A stretch of 64,000 nt of DNA, from the NCBI GenBank assembly GCA_902778585.1, contig CACYYD010000004.1, positions 23,390 through 87,389 on the forward strand, given 5' to 3'. Under the pieces are notes generated by a model that did no database searches, was not told the origin of the DNA, and saw nothing but the letters and a program-made list of their open reading frames with translations. The translations under genes and the position numbers were made by a program. How positions within the stretch are numbered: position 1 is the first letter of the stretch; each line of letters starts with the position of its first letter. Source of the DNA: an uncultured Eubacteriales bacterium. GTDB lineage: Bacteria; Bacillota; Clostridia; Peptostreptococcales; Anaerovoracaceae. This document shows positions 16,428 through 25,019 of this stretch, piece after piece.

Positions 16428-18038
16428 TTATATATCGAAATCCGAGTCCAGCAGGCCCTTGCTCGCGAGCGTGGTCTGCAGCTTTGTGATATCCGTCGTA
16501 ATATCCATGATGTCGTCCTCATGGAGTCTTTCAAGCAGGTTTTCGGAAGCCTCTGTTACCGAGTCTATCAGGCTGATAAGCTGTGTCTTGATAGCATCTG
16601 CCTGCTCCTGCAGATAGTTCGGATTGGTGTTGAGAACAGGTGCGCCGGAAGCGTCCGTTGTGACTTCTTCCTTAGGCTGCTCGCTGATCTGGCCCATGTT
16701 TGCGATCTTCTCGTTGTATCCGTCCGTGAGGCGGACGACCTCAGGATAGTATTTCTCTCTGAAGTCCTTGACCTGCTTCTCGAGATCTGGCACTTCTTCG
16801 ACTCTCGCATCGATCTTTCTTGTGATCGTTCTGAGCGCCTGGAGCTTGCTCTTTATCTCGGTATCATCGGTCATGGTGATGAGGTCATCAAGCGACTCCG
16901 GTACAAGTCCGCCGTCTCTCGCTGCCTTGCGCCTTGCCCTCTTGTTCTCGGCAGCCGATCTTTCGACTGACTGAAGAGGTTCGCCGTTCTTTGTCATTAC
17001 CAGAAGTCTGTTGTTTATATCTACATATGCTTCAGGGAAGAATCCGTCGGCGATCATGGACTGCAGATCATCGGCTACCTTTTCGAAAGGTCTGCCGACG
17101 TATGCTGCAAGATCGTCAATAGAGGTGTTGCCCTTCTTGTTGATCTTGGACTCATACATCCTGATCCTCTTGGCTTTTGCGCTGAGGACGAGCTTTGTGA
17201 TACCCGCGGCAGCAAGGAGCAGAACTCCCACGATGCCGACACCGATCCTGAATTCAGGATCATCCGTGGATCCGGCAGCCGACATGAGGAAGAGGATTCC
17301 TGTCGCAAGAGATGCGACCGTCCAGCCGGATTTGCCGAGTCTTATCTTGTTGAGCTTTTTCTCGTTTCTGCGCTGTGCGAATGAGCCGCTCTGAGTCTGC
17401 GGACGCGATGTCTGCGTAGGACGCGACTGCGTGCGTGCAGGTCTTGCATTCACCGTGCCGGAATTGCCCGGACGGGTAGTAGTTGTGGTCGTTGTTTTGG
17501 TAGTAGTCGTACCGTTTGCAGTCTTTGTGGTAGTAGTCTTTGTCACTGTAGTCCTGCCGGTCTCAGGCATTCCGCCCGTGCCGAAGAGTTCACCGAAGAC
17601 CCCGCCGCTTCCGTCAGCGCCGGTAATGGCATCGCCGACTTCCTGAATGGCGTCGCCGACCTCCCTCATCGTAGCCGAAACGGTGTCTGCCGGTTCTGCC
17701 TCATAGTCGAGGGAATTTGAATACATAACAAATGACAGGCTCCTGGCATCAGCCGGAACGGTGAGGCGGGATTTGAAGTTCTTCTTCTCGCCGTTTGCCC
17801 ACTGTCCCGCGTTGATGGACGCAGTACCTATCTCAGTATTGTTTGTCCTGTTGATGACTTTGATCTTGAACGAGAACTTTCCGAAGTCAAAACCGGAATT
17901 GTTGACTACAGAGAACCTGTAGCTCAGTCTTCCGTCCTCAAGTCTCGATGTTTTTGTTGTAGCTTTCGCAGCCTCTTTGAAATCAGTTTCGAACCATTCT
18001 GTGACTGCTTCGCGTACGCTTAATACATCTGCTGCCAT
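16428..18038 (-). CDS. XpaC-family membrane protein with N-terminal beta-sandwich domain
   Basis: A 536-residue protein. The C-terminal half (from about residue 225) matches the 5-bromo-4-chloroindolyl phosphate hydrolysis (XpaC) family and includes two close transmembrane segments near 235-285 (VASLATGILFLMSAAGS and IGVGIVGVLLLAAAGITKLVL), then a helical cytoplasmic part containing IDDLAAYVGRPFEKVADDLQSMI. The N-terminal 110 residues (SYRFSVVNNSGFDFGKFSFKIKVINRTNNTEIG) look like an FxLYD-like beta-sandwich, which is not standard for XpaC. A Thr/Lys-rich linker of repeated TTTTK lies near 160-195. First gene of the pair with telA. Any enzymatic activity is doubtful; the family name reflects a reporter phenotype. 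Confidence 0.75.
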   Translation of the reverse strand: MAADVLSVREAVTEWFETDFKEAAKATTKTSRLEDGRLSYRFSVVNNSGFDFGKFSFKIKVINRTNNTEIGTASINAGQWANGEKKNFKSRLTVPADARSLSFVMYSNSLDYEAEPADTVSATMREVGDAIQEVGDAITGADGSGGVFGELFGTGGMPETGRTTVTKTTTTKTANGTTTTKTTTTTTTRPGNSGTVNARPARTQSRPTQTSRPQTQSGSFAQRRNEKKLNKIRLGKSGWTVASLATGILFLMSAAGSTDDPEFRIGVGIVGVLLLAAAGITKLVLSAKAKRIRMYESKINKKGNTSIDDLAAYVGRPFEKVADDLQSMIADGFFPEAYVDINNRLLVMTKNGEPLQSVERSAAENKRARRKAARDGGLVPESLDDLITMTDDTEIKSKLQALRTITRKIDARVEEVPDLEKQVKDFREKYYPEVVRLTDGYNEKIANMGQISEQPKEEVTTDASGAPVLNTNPNYLQEQADAIKTQLISLIDSVTEASENLLERLHEDDIMDITTDITKLQTTLASKGLLDSDFDI

Positions 18039-18094
18039 AGTCTGTCCCTTCCATGTTTTTTCGCACAGAAAAAATCTGTTTGTCTTACTAATGA

Positions 18095-18103
18095 ATTATA
18101 TCA
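18095..18103 (-). promoter_or_regulatory. Extended -10 promoter for the XpaC/TelA genes
   Basis: Minus strand TGATATAAT (18103-18095), a perfect extended -10, lies 57 bases before the ATG. No convincing -35 is seen, which is tolerable for extended -10 promoters. A small ACAGA/TCTGT hairpin follows in the leader. Confidence 0.5.
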
Positions 18104-18123
18104 TAAGCTGATGCGTGTTTTCG

Positions 18124-18714
18124 TTAGAAATCCAAACTAAAGTCAAGCTCTATTTCTTCGTCATCCTTTGTGATTCCAACCACACTGAAGCTGTCGCCAT
18201 CTTCTTTCTGCTCTACCGATGTGTATGTGTCACGGCCGGTCAGATTATCCCAGACAACTGTGATGTGGTCTTCTATAAGTTCCTTGGCACTGAGAGCCGA
18301 CAGTGATCCGTCTTCCATAAGGCAGATAATGGTCCTGTAGCCTCCGTTCCCGAACCTGACAAGATATATATCCTTTACCTTGCCGCTGTCTGCGAACGGG
18401 AACATCGCGCCGTCGGTCAGTTCGTCATTTGTCTCAGCATTCTTAAGCAGGTCTCCGGTCGGAACTATTCTTACGGTACCGTCCTCCAGAAGCTGTATGG
18501 ACTCGATCTGAAGAGGCTCATCCTTCATGCCCTCCACATCGATTTCCTCAAAAGACTTTACCACCTGAACGACCTCTTCTTCCGGAGCCGGTTCTTCCGG
18601 GGTGTCCTGTTCTTCCGCAGCTTCGCCGGCTTTGCCGCATGCCGCAAGGAGCAGCATCATGACAATGACCAGAAGTGCCGTAAATATTGAAGATTTTCTT
18701 ATGCTGTTTTTCAC
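18124..18714 (-). CDS. Small lipoprotein of unknown function
   Basis: A 196-residue protein with a lipoprotein signal peptide (FTALLVIVMMLLLAACGK, Cys near residue 26), an acidic Glu/Pro linker (EEQDTPEEPAPEEE), and a mature domain of about 150 residues that I do not recognise. The mature part is rich in short beta-like segments (IESIQLLEDGTVRIVPTG, YLVRFGNGGYRTIICLMEDGSL), suggesting a beta-sheet fold. GTG start with a GGGGGG run upstream. It stands between the liv operon terminator and the XpaC gene on the same strand, so it could be read with the latter. Confidence 0.72.
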   Translation of the reverse strand: MKNSIRKSSIFTALLVIVMMLLLAACGKAGEAAEEQDTPEEPAPEEEVVQVVKSFEEIDVEGMKDEPLQIESIQLLEDGTVRIVPTGDLLKNAETNDELTDGAMFPFADSGKVKDIYLVRFGNGGYRTIICLMEDGSLSALSAKELIEDHITVVWDNLTGRDTYTSVEQKEDGDSFSVVGITKDDEEIELDFSLDF

Positions 18715-18776
18715 GTTCCAACCCCCCTATGTTTGAATTGTTACCTTGTAATAATAACACAGCCATTAAAATCAAA

Positions 18777-18795
18777 GAAGCGGCACAGCCGCTTC
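18777..18795 (-). terminator. Terminator of the liv operon
   Basis: GAAGCGGC/GCCGCTTC 8-bp stem with a three-base loop, followed on the minus strand by TTTGATTTTAAT. It lies about 55 bases after the livF stop. Confidence 0.8.
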
Positions 18796-18848
18796 CCTGA
18801 GTGAAGTTTTTATGAATATTTATTGTCGGAAAATATACATCCGCTGTC

Positions 18849-19559
18849 TTAGCCGCCGAGATATGCTTTCTTGACCGCTTCGGATTTTGCAAGTTCTTCG
18901 CCTGTTCCGGAGAGCGTTATACGGCCCGTCTCAATGACGTAAGCCCTGTCAGCTACCGACAGTGCCATCTGCGCGTTCTGCTCTACCAGAAGGATGGTAG
19001 TACCCGCCTTGTTGAGGTTCTTGATGATCTCGAAGATCTGGTCTACCAGAATAGGTGCGAGACCCATCGAAGGCTCGTCCAGCATCAGAAGTTCCGGATC
19101 GGACATGAGCGCTCTTCCCATGGCGAGCATCTGCTGCTCACCGCCGGAGAGAGTTCCCGCTATCTGGTTCGTCCTCTCCTTAAGTCTAGGGAACTGCTCA
19201 TAGACATACTCGAGGTTGTGGGCGATCCTGTCCTTCTTCGCAACGAAAGCGCCCATCTGAAGGTTCTCTTCTACAGTCATTCCCTGGAAGATACGTCTTC
19301 CTTCAGGAACGTGCGAGATGCCCATAGAGACTATCTTGTGCGCAGGCACGTGAGAGATCGAGCTTTCGAGGAATTCGATGTCTCCGGTCCTGCTTCTGAG
19401 AAGTCCCGAGATGGTGTGCAGAGTCGTCGACTTGCCGGCGCCGTTCGCGCCGATAAGCGTTACGATCTCACCTCTGTTTACATCAAGAGAAATGCCCTTG
19501 ATAGCATGGATGGCTCCGTAGTAAACATTGATGTTATTAACAGTAAGTACTGTACCCAT
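18849..19559 (-). CDS. livF: Branched-chain amino acid ABC transporter ATPase LivF
   Basis: A 236-residue ATPase of the LivF type. Walker A GANGAGKST is near residue 38, the signature LSGGEQQMLAMGRALM near 138, Walker B LLMLDEPSMGLAP near 158, and EQNAQMALSVADRAYVIETG in the C-terminal part is the LivF hallmark. It pairs with LivG on the cytoplasmic face of LivHM to import Leu/Ile/Val or related amino acids. The ATG shares a base with the livG stop (TAATG). Last gene of the operon. Confidence 0.94.
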   Translation of the reverse strand: MGTVLTVNNINVYYGAIHAIKGISLDVNRGEIVTLIGANGAGKSTTLHTISGLLRSRTGDIEFLESSISHVPAHKIVSMGISHVPEGRRIFQGMTVEENLQMGAFVAKKDRIAHNLEYVYEQFPRLKERTNQIAGTLSGGEQQMLAMGRALMSDPELLMLDEPSMGLAPILVDQIFEIIKNLNKAGTTILLVEQNAQMALSVADRAYVIETGRITLSGTGEELAKSEAVKKAYLGG

Positions 19560-20623
19560 TACTCTGCCTCCTTCCCTGCATCAGGCTTTCCGGAAGGAGC
19601 GGACGCGAGTCTGCCCTTGCTGAGCGCCTCCTCGAGGTTCTCATGTTTCTCTTCTTCCATCTTGCCGCGGCTCTTTCCGAGGTAAGCTTCGATGACCTTA
19701 GGGTTGCTCTGGATCTCAGAGGCACTGCCCTTTGCGATGGTACGGCCGTAGTTGAGTACAACGATACCTTCGCAGATACCCATTACGAGGCTCATATCAT
19801 GCTCGATCAGGAATACGGCGATCTGGAATCTGTCACGGATCTCCTTGATGGTATCCATCAGTTCTGCCGTCTCGGACGGGTTCATGCCGGCTGCCGGCTC
19901 GTCAAGGAGCAGCAGTTTCGGCTTCGTTGCGAGAGCTCTCATGATCTCGAGTCTTCTCTGAGCACCGTACGGCAGTGATCCTGCCCTGTAGTCGGCAGTC
20001 TTTGTCATTCCGAAGATCTTGAGGTACTTCATCGCCTCCTTGCGGATGCGGAATTCCTCGTGTCTGTACTTCGGCGTATGCAGCATGCCGTCGATAAGTC
20101 CGTAGTTTGTTGTATGGTGAAGAGCTACCTTGATATTCTCTTCAACTGTCAGCTTGTCAAACAGTCTGATGTTCTGGAAAGTCCTGGCCATTCCCGCCTT
20201 GTTGATGTCAACGGTGCTCATGCCCTTTGTGCTCTTTCCGTCAAAGATGATGTCGCCTCTTGTCGGCTCGTATACCTTTGTGAGCATGTTGAAGATGGTG
20301 GTCTTTCCGGCGCCGTTAGGACCGATAAGCCCGCCGATCTCAGTCCTTCCGAGTGTCAGGTTGAAGTTGTCTACCGCTGTAAGTCCGCCGAAGTCGATAC
20401 CCAGGCCGTTGACCTGCAGGATAGGCGCCTTGCCCCTGTCCTTCTCAGGCAGATAAACCTCATCATTGTAAGGTTCATCAGCCTCGTACTGCTCTTTCGA
20501 GTCTACGAATACAGCACGTCCTCCTACGTTGTCGTTGTAGTAGATTTCCTGTCTGTTTTCATAGCCGTGTCCGGAATCGGAGTATTCGTATACGGCATTT
20601 TCTTTCTCTTTGTTATCTGCCAT
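19559..20623 (-). CDS. livG: Branched-chain amino acid ABC transporter ATPase LivG with terminal extensions
   Basis: A 354-residue ATPase, about 100 longer than typical LivG. The ABC core runs from about residue 68 to 315: Walker [10 protein letters not shown] near 99, the LivG-specific [20 protein letters not shown] near 143-162, signature [13 protein letters not shown] near 215, Walker [14 protein letters not shown] near 236. The extra N-terminal 65 residues are acidic and contain about ten Tyr, with no recognisable domain. A Lys/Glu-rich tail of about 35 residues is added at the C-terminus. The gene directly follows livM as TAAATG. Confidence 0.93.
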   Translation of the reverse strand: MADNKEKENAVYEYSDSGHGYENRQEIYYNDNVGGRAVFVDSKEQYEADEPYNDEVYLPEKDRGKAPILQVNGLGIDFGGLTAVDNFNLTLGRTEIGGLIGPNGAGKTTIFNMLTKVYEPTRGDIIFDGKSTKGMSTVDINKAGMARTFQNIRLFDKLTVEENIKVALHHTTNYGLIDGMLHTPKYRHEEFRIRKEAMKYLKIFGMTKTADYRAGSLPYGAQRRLEIMRALATKPKLLLLDEPAAGMNPSETAELMDTIKEIRDRFQIAVFLIEHDMSLVMGICEGIVVLNYGRTIAKGSASEIQSNPKVIEAYLGKSRGKMEEEKHENLEEALSKGRLASAPSGKPDAGKEAE

Positions 20624-21763
20624 TTACGCTGCCTCCTTTCCCTTCTTACCGGAAGATCCGGAATTGTCCTTACTTCGTTTCCTGAACGGATTGATCTTTG
20701 ACCATACCGCTCCGATCCTTGCCTTGATGGCCGGGTTATATGTGCAGATCATTACAACGATAAGCACTACTGCGTAGGTCAGCATTCTGTAGTCCGAGAA
20801 CTGCCTCAGAGCTTCCGGCAGGATAGTCAGAAGAGCCGCAGCTATCATACTTCCCCAGATATTTCCGATTCCGCCAAGTACAACGAATACCAGGATCAGA
20901 ACCGATGTGTTGAAGTTGAACTTTACCGGTGCAAGCGTACTGTAGTTCTGTCCGAACATGCAGCCTGCCATACCGGCGAGTGCGGCACTGACGACGAATG
21001 CCATCAGTTTATACTTCTTGACATCAAGGCCGATCGATTCACCCGCGATGCGGTTGTCCCTGATAGCCATGATGGCTCTTCCCTGCTTGGAGTTCTTAAT
21101 GTTGAGAACCACAAACAGTGTGAATGCAGTGAGCAGCATTGCCCCGGTAAATGTAGCTATCTGTGTTGTTCCGGTAGCACCGATAGGACCCGTAATGACT
21201 CTGTTGGCGTCTTCGATGCCGTCAATGGCATGGTTGAACGAGAAAACCAGATGTCCTTTCTCATTGAGTCCGAAGTAGATGACGTTCATGAAGTTTCGGA
21301 TGATCTCTCCAAACGCCAGAGTTACGATAGCCAGATAGTCGCCCCTGAGTCCGAGGATAGGGATGCCGATTATAAAGCCTGCCAGAGCTGCTACCAGAGC
21401 TGCTGCGATAAGCGCTATGATAAGCCTTGCAGGAGCAAAGCTCAGACTTTTTTCGAGCACTCTCGTAACAACTACTCCGGTGAACGCGCCTGCCGCCATA
21501 AAGCCGGCATGTCCGAGCGAAAGTTCTCCCGAGATTCCTACTACCAGGTTGAGCGAGATAGCGAGTGCCATATAAACACAGATCGGCACAAACTGTCCCT
21601 GAAGATTTCTTCCGATGATGCCCGTTGCGGCTCCAAGCTGCAGCAGGATGTATCCCGCGATAAGGATGCCGTAAGCTATCATCGCTTCTTTTCTGTACTG
21701 GCCGCCTCTCTTGGCGCCTTTAAGCGCCCTGACGCTTACTGATTTCAGTATTCTTTCTGCCAT
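20624..21763 (-). CDS. livM: Branched-chain amino acid ABC transporter permease LivM
   Basis: A 379-residue permease with about nine hydrophobic segments. LivM signatures include LNLVVGISGELSLGHAGFMAAGAF near residue 75 and IPILGLRGDYLAIVTLAFGEIIRN near 137, the cytoplasmic docking region. I start it at the ATG at 21763, preceded by TAGGTG, rather than at 21784, which would overlap livH by 14 bases. A basic C-terminal tail rich in Lys/Ser/Gly follows the last helix. It forms the channel with LivH. Confidence 0.93.
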   Translation of the reverse strand: MAERILKSVSVRALKGAKRGGQYRKEAMIAYGILIAGYILLQLGAATGIIGRNLQGQFVPICVYMALAISLNLVVGISGELSLGHAGFMAAGAFTGVVVTRVLEKSLSFAPARLIIALIAAALVAALAGFIIGIPILGLRGDYLAIVTLAFGEIIRNFMNVIYFGLNEKGHLVFSFNHAIDGIEDANRVITGPIGATGTTQIATFTGAMLLTAFTLFVVLNIKNSKQGRAIMAIRDNRIAGESIGLDVKKYKLMAFVVSAALAGMAGCMFGQNYSTLAPVKFNFNTSVLILVFVVLGGIGNIWGSMIAAALLTILPEALRQFSDYRMLTYAVVLIVVMICTYNPAIKARIGAVWSKINPFRKRSKDNSGSSGKKGKEAA

Positions 21764-21770
21764 GGCGCAC

Positions 21771-22655
21771 CTACACTTTCTCATGTACCTTCTTGCCTAA
21801 AAGACCTGTAGGTCTGACAAGAAGTACAAGGATCAGACAACCGAATACGATAGCGTCAGCGAGTTCTGTGGATATATAGGCCCTGGAGAAGATCTCAATG
21901 ATGCCGAGGATAAGACCTCCGATCATGGCTCCCGGAATGGAACCGATTCCACCGAATACCGCTGCAGTGAACGCCTTGATACCAGGCATCGCTCCTGTAG
22001 TTGGGATCAGCACAGGGTATGCAGAGCACATAAGCACTCCGGCGACCGCAGCAAGGCCCGAGCCGATAGCGAATGTAAGCGATATGGACTGATTGACATT
22101 GATGCCCATCAGCTGAGCAGCGCCGTTGTCTTCAGATACAGCTCTCATTGCCTTTCCGGCTTTTGTCTTGCTGACAAATAGTGTCAGGCAAAGCATGATA
22201 ACTATGTTGGCCAGGATCGTGAAAATAGATTCCGGAGTTATAGTCAGCTTTCCGCCTGCCGCATGTATAGGGCTCATTCCCTTGAAGAGGCTTGTGAACA
22301 TCTTCGGGTTTGCGCCCCAGATGAGCAGGGCTATGTTCTGGAGGAAATATGAAACACCGATAGCGGTGATCAGTACGGCCAGTGAGCCTGTACCTCTGAG
22401 AGGTCTGTACGCGAGTCTCTCGATCGTTATTCCGAGGATAGTGCAGATCACTATCGCAACCAGAAGAGCCAGCCAGCCGTTCATCCCAACGTACATAGAC
22501 ATGATGAACGACATGTATCCGCCTATCATAATGATGTCACCATGAGCGAAGTTCAGCATCTTGGATATTCCGTAAACCATGGTATATCCAAGCGCTATGA
22601 TCGCATATACACTCCCCAGGCTGAGGCCCGAGATAAGATTAGTCAAAAAATTCAT
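21771..22655 (-). CDS. livH: Branched-chain amino acid ABC transporter permease LivH
   Basis: A 294-residue permease of usual length, with the opening block LISGLSLGSVYAIIALGYTMVYGISKMLNFAHGDIIMIG near residues 7-46 that is diagnostic of LivH and eight predicted helices. The docking loop ERLAYRPLRGTGSLAVLITAIG lies near 79-100. ATG start with AAGAAGAGA upstream. It lies about 115 bases after the binding-protein gene; that gap has no strong terminator, so read-through is expected. Confidence 0.94.
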   Translation of the reverse strand: MNFLTNLISGLSLGSVYAIIALGYTMVYGISKMLNFAHGDIIMIGGYMSFIMSMYVGMNGWLALLVAIVICTILGITIERLAYRPLRGTGSLAVLITAIGVSYFLQNIALLIWGANPKMFTSLFKGMSPIHAAGGKLTITPESIFTILANIVIMLCLTLFVSKTKAGKAMRAVSEDNGAAQLMGINVNQSISLTFAIGSGLAAVAGVLMCSAYPVLIPTTGAMPGIKAFTAAVFGGIGSIPGAMIGGLILGIIEIFSRAYISTELADAIVFGCLILVLLVRPTGLLGKKVHEKV

Positions 22656-22770
22656 GGTCTCTTCTTTCTACTGATAAAGATAAAGTTGCTTTTTACGCGG
22701 CTATGGGGTGCCACATGTCACATGCAACACCCCTTTGCCAAACAACTATACACTTAAGTCAGTCAGTGTA

Positions 22771-23928
22771 TTACTTCTCAATGTACTTGCCGTCCTGGAT
22801 CTCGCAAACCTTAGGGGTCTTTTCAACTTCGCCCTTTTCGTTCCACTTCATCTCTTCAGCTGTGATTCCGCTTGCTGTGAAGTCTCCTGCGAACTGGCCT
22901 ACCAGAGCCTCGCAGATCTCTGCCATGTCAGCGTTCGGATCAAGGCCTGCCTTGTTGAACGCATCATAGATAGCGTATACACAGTCATAAGCATCGGCTG
23001 CGAACTGGATAGGCAGCTCGCCGTACGCTTCCTGATATGCTTCTGTGAATGCCTTTGACTTAGCATCTTCTGAGTATGGTGTGAACGGTGTCAGGAGCAT
23101 CAGTCCCTCTGCGAGGGATGTATCGAATCCTTCCATCGAGAGGATTCCGTCCATGCCGTCACATCCGAAGAACTTAGGTGCATATCCCATCTTGTCTGCC
23201 TGTGTAAGGATGTTCGAAGCTGCATCATAGTAGATTGGCAGGAACACCAGATCTACACCGGCATTCTTGAGGCTGTTGAGCTGTGCGCTGAAGTCTGTAA
23301 CGCCGTCTGTGAATGTCTCTTCTGCTTCGACCTTCTTGCCCTTAGCTTCCCACTCTGCTTTGAACTTGTTGAAGATACCTGTCGAATAGTTGTCGTCATT
23401 CTTGTAGATTACGCCAACCTTAGCGTCTGCAAAGTTTTCTGCCATATAGTCCGCACTTGCGATTCCCTGGTTAGGGTCAGAGAAGCAAAGCTGGAATACG
23501 TTTCCGTGCTCAGCTGTTACGTCCGGGGAAGATCCCGATGGTGTGAGCATGAATGTCTGGTTCTTTTCGCACTCTGTAGCTACTGCTGCAGCCGGTGTCG
23601 ATGTTGTAGGTCCTACCAGAACCTGCATTCCGTCATCGAGAAGCTTGTTGTAAGCATTTACCGACTTCTCAGCATCGTGCTCGTCGTCCTGCGACTCCAT
23701 TACGATCTGCAGTCCGTCTGCGTTTGCAGCGTTGATCTCGTTTACAGCAAGTTCAGCACCGTTCTTTACAGCGTTTCCGTAAAGTGCTGCTCCGCCTGTG
23801 AAAGGACCGATAACTCCAATGTGGAGCTTTCCGTCTCCTGCACTGCTTCCGCCGCCGCATGCAGCAAGCGCGAATGCCATCATGCAGGAGAGAGCTACAG
23901 CTAAAGCTTTAGTCCATGTCTTCTTCAT
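22771..23928 (-). CDS. livK: Branched-chain amino acid-binding lipoprotein (LivK/LivJ type)
   Basis: A 385-residue type I periplasmic-binding protein. The signal peptide with lipobox is MKKTWTKALAVALSCMMAFALAACGGG (Cys near residue 23), followed by LHIGVIGPFTGGAALYGNAVKNGAELAVNEINA, the typical Leu/Ile/Val-binding protein opening. The ATG at 23928 follows GGAGAAAAGAAA and is chosen over an in-frame extension to 24024, which would begin inside the leader region and spoil the signal peptide. First structural gene of the operon, downstream of a short leader ORF and a terminator-like hairpin. Confidence 0.93.
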   Translation of the reverse strand: MKKTWTKALAVALSCMMAFALAACGGGSSAGDGKLHIGVIGPFTGGAALYGNAVKNGAELAVNEINAANADGLQIVMESQDDEHDAEKSVNAYNKLLDDGMQVLVGPTTSTPAAAVATECEKNQTFMLTPSGSSPDVTAEHGNVFQLCFSDPNQGIASADYMAENFADAKVGVIYKNDDNYSTGIFNKFKAEWEAKGKKVEAEETFTDGVTDFSAQLNSLKNAGVDLVFLPIYYDAASNILTQADKMGYAPKFFGCDGMDGILSMEGFDTSLAEGLMLLTPFTPYSEDAKSKAFTEAYQEAYGELPIQFAADAYDCVYAIYDAFNKAGLDPNADMAEICEALVGQFAGDFTASGITAEEMKWNEKGEVEKTPKVCEIQDGKYIEK

Positions 23929-24009
23929 TTTCTTTTCTCCCTTTCTTGTTTCAATAACTGATTCTGACTGAGTGATAGTTGATAAATTAACCTGTTGATC
24001 CCTGAGCAT

Positions 24010-24035
24010 TAAATAAGCCCGCATCGCTGCGGGCT
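24010..24035 (-). terminator. Attenuator-like hairpin before livK
   Basis: Minus strand: AGCCCGCA (24035-24028), loop GCGA, TGCGGGCT (24023-24016), then TATTTAATG. It sits 44 bases after the leader ORF stop and 87 bases before livK. Its 5' arm can alternatively pair with the end of the leader ORF: TGCTGTAGGGC (24087-24077) against GCCCGCAGCG (24034-24025), ten pairs with one bulged A. The two structures exclude each other. Confidence 0.65.
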
Positions 24036-24079
24036 CTCAAGCTTCAAGGTTTTGGATTGACCTTCTGTACTCTATCGCC

Positions 24080-24169
24080 CTACAGCACAACATCGCCCTC
24101 TACGAGTCTTCCGACCAGAAGGACGCCGATAATGCTGATAATGACGATAATACCTGAAGTAAAGTACAT
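24080..24169 (-). CDS. 29-codon Ile/Val/Leu-rich leader peptide of the liv operon
   Basis: A 29-residue ORF starting MYFTSGIIVIISIIGVLLVG and ending EGDVVL. Six Ile, six Val and four Leu make up 16 of 29 residues. It has an excellent ribosome site (AGAGGAGATCAA before ATG) and lies between a near-consensus promoter and the terminator-like hairpin in front of livK. The composition matches the amino acids that the downstream LivKHMGF importer should carry, as in classical ilv leader peptides, so a role in ribosome-mediated attenuation is inferred. The alternative is a small single-pass membrane protein, since the sequence is hydrophobic enough to span a membrane. Confidence 0.7.
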   Translation of the reverse strand: MYFTSGIIVIISIIGVLLVGRLVEGDVVL

Positions 24170-24210
24170 TTGATCTCCTCTATTTTTGTACGGATTTTGT
24201 GTACAGTCGG

Positions 24211-24239
24211 ATAATAGCATTGTGAAGATTTTGTGTCAA
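24211..24239 (-). promoter_or_regulatory. Near-consensus promoter of the liv leader and operon
   Basis: Minus strand TTGACA (24239-24234), 17-base spacer, TATTAT (24216-24211). Transcription would begin near 24204, about 35 bases before the leader ORF. A GTAC...GTAC motif overlaps the expected start point and could bind a regulator. Confidence 0.85.
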
Positions 24240-24332
24240 CACTTTTTGTGAAAAAAATCAAAAACCAAATCCGTTTTTGTGCACTATTTACAAAACAATG
24301 GTAATCATGACACTTTTTTCGCTAAATTCGTC

Positions 24333-24357
24333 AAAAAAGGGTCCGCGATGCGGACCC
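24333..24357 (-). terminator. Terminator after the phosphoribosyltransferase gene
   Basis: Perfect 8-bp stem GGGTCCGC/GCGGACCC with a three-base loop; the minus strand continues with six T. A-runs and T-runs on both sides could allow it to work in either direction. Confidence 0.85.
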
Positions 24358-24402
24358 TTTGAGTGTCTGGATCTGACAGGGAGGATCTTCCCCGCTGTCA
24401 CA

Positions 24403-24951
24403 TTATTGCGGTGTGCCGTCAGAATTGAAGAGCGGCAGGTATTCGAGGAATGTGATATCCGTACGGTCTGCTGCTTCGCCTTCTGCAAGCACGGTGAACT
24501 TTCCGACAATGTCTCCGCCGACTGTCTCAACGAGCTGCTCGAGAGCTGCCAGGGATTCGCCTGTGCTGATAACATCGTCAACAATGAGAACGCGCTTTCC
24601 GTAAAGCTGCTCTCTCTCGTCTCTGCCAAGGCAGAGTGTCTGCATATGATCTGTGGTGATGGAATTCACCTGGACCTTGACGACGTCCTGCATATAGAGC
24701 TTGGCTCCCTTGCGGGCTACGATGTAAGGCTTGCCGGCCTGGCGGGCCATCTCGTAGCAAAGAGGGATCCCCTTGCTCTCAGCCGTGATGAGAACATCGA
24801 ATTCCGGAGCCTGCTTCAGAAGCTCTTCTGCAGCCGCTACCGTTACCTCGACATCATTGAACATAATGAAGCCTGCAATGTAAAGATCATCTGTTACTTT
24901 GCAAAGCGGCAGGTGCCTTTCAAGGCCTGCGATCGTCATCTTGTAGTCCAT
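24403..24951 (-). CDS. Purine-type phosphoribosyltransferase (APRT/XPRT-like)
   Basis: A 182-residue type I phosphoribosyltransferase. The PRPP-binding loop KRVLIVDDVISTGES is near residue 128, preceded by ITAESKGIPLCYEMARQAGKPYIVARK near 72, a base-binding arrangement like adenine or xanthine phosphoribosyltransferases. It would salvage a purine base to the nucleotide using PRPP. The ATG at 24951 is preferred because GGAAGAGAAAA precedes it; an upstream in-frame codon at 24975 has none. It follows the sortase gene by 68 bases, with a GTCAC/GTGAC hairpin between. No purine riboswitch core is seen. Base specificity is left open. Confidence 0.8.
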   Translation of the reverse strand: MDYKMTIAGLERHLPLCKVTDDLYIAGFIMFNDVEVTVAAAEELLKQAPEFDVLITAESKGIPLCYEMARQAGKPYIVARKGAKLYMQDVVKVQVNSITTDHMQTLCLGRDEREQLYGKRVLIVDDVISTGESLAALEQLVETVGGDIVGKFTVLAEGEAADRTDITFLEYLPLFNSDGTPQ

Positions 24952-25019
24952 TTTTCTCTTCCTTTCAATTGTCACGATTCCCCCGCGGCATCCCGCCGCC
25001 GGTGACTAACAAAGGGATT

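Noticed and set aside
23929..24210. Leucine/isoleucine T-box in front of livK
   Set aside because: There is no T-box consensus and no specifier-loop-like structure; the terminator is small and preceded by a translated ORF.
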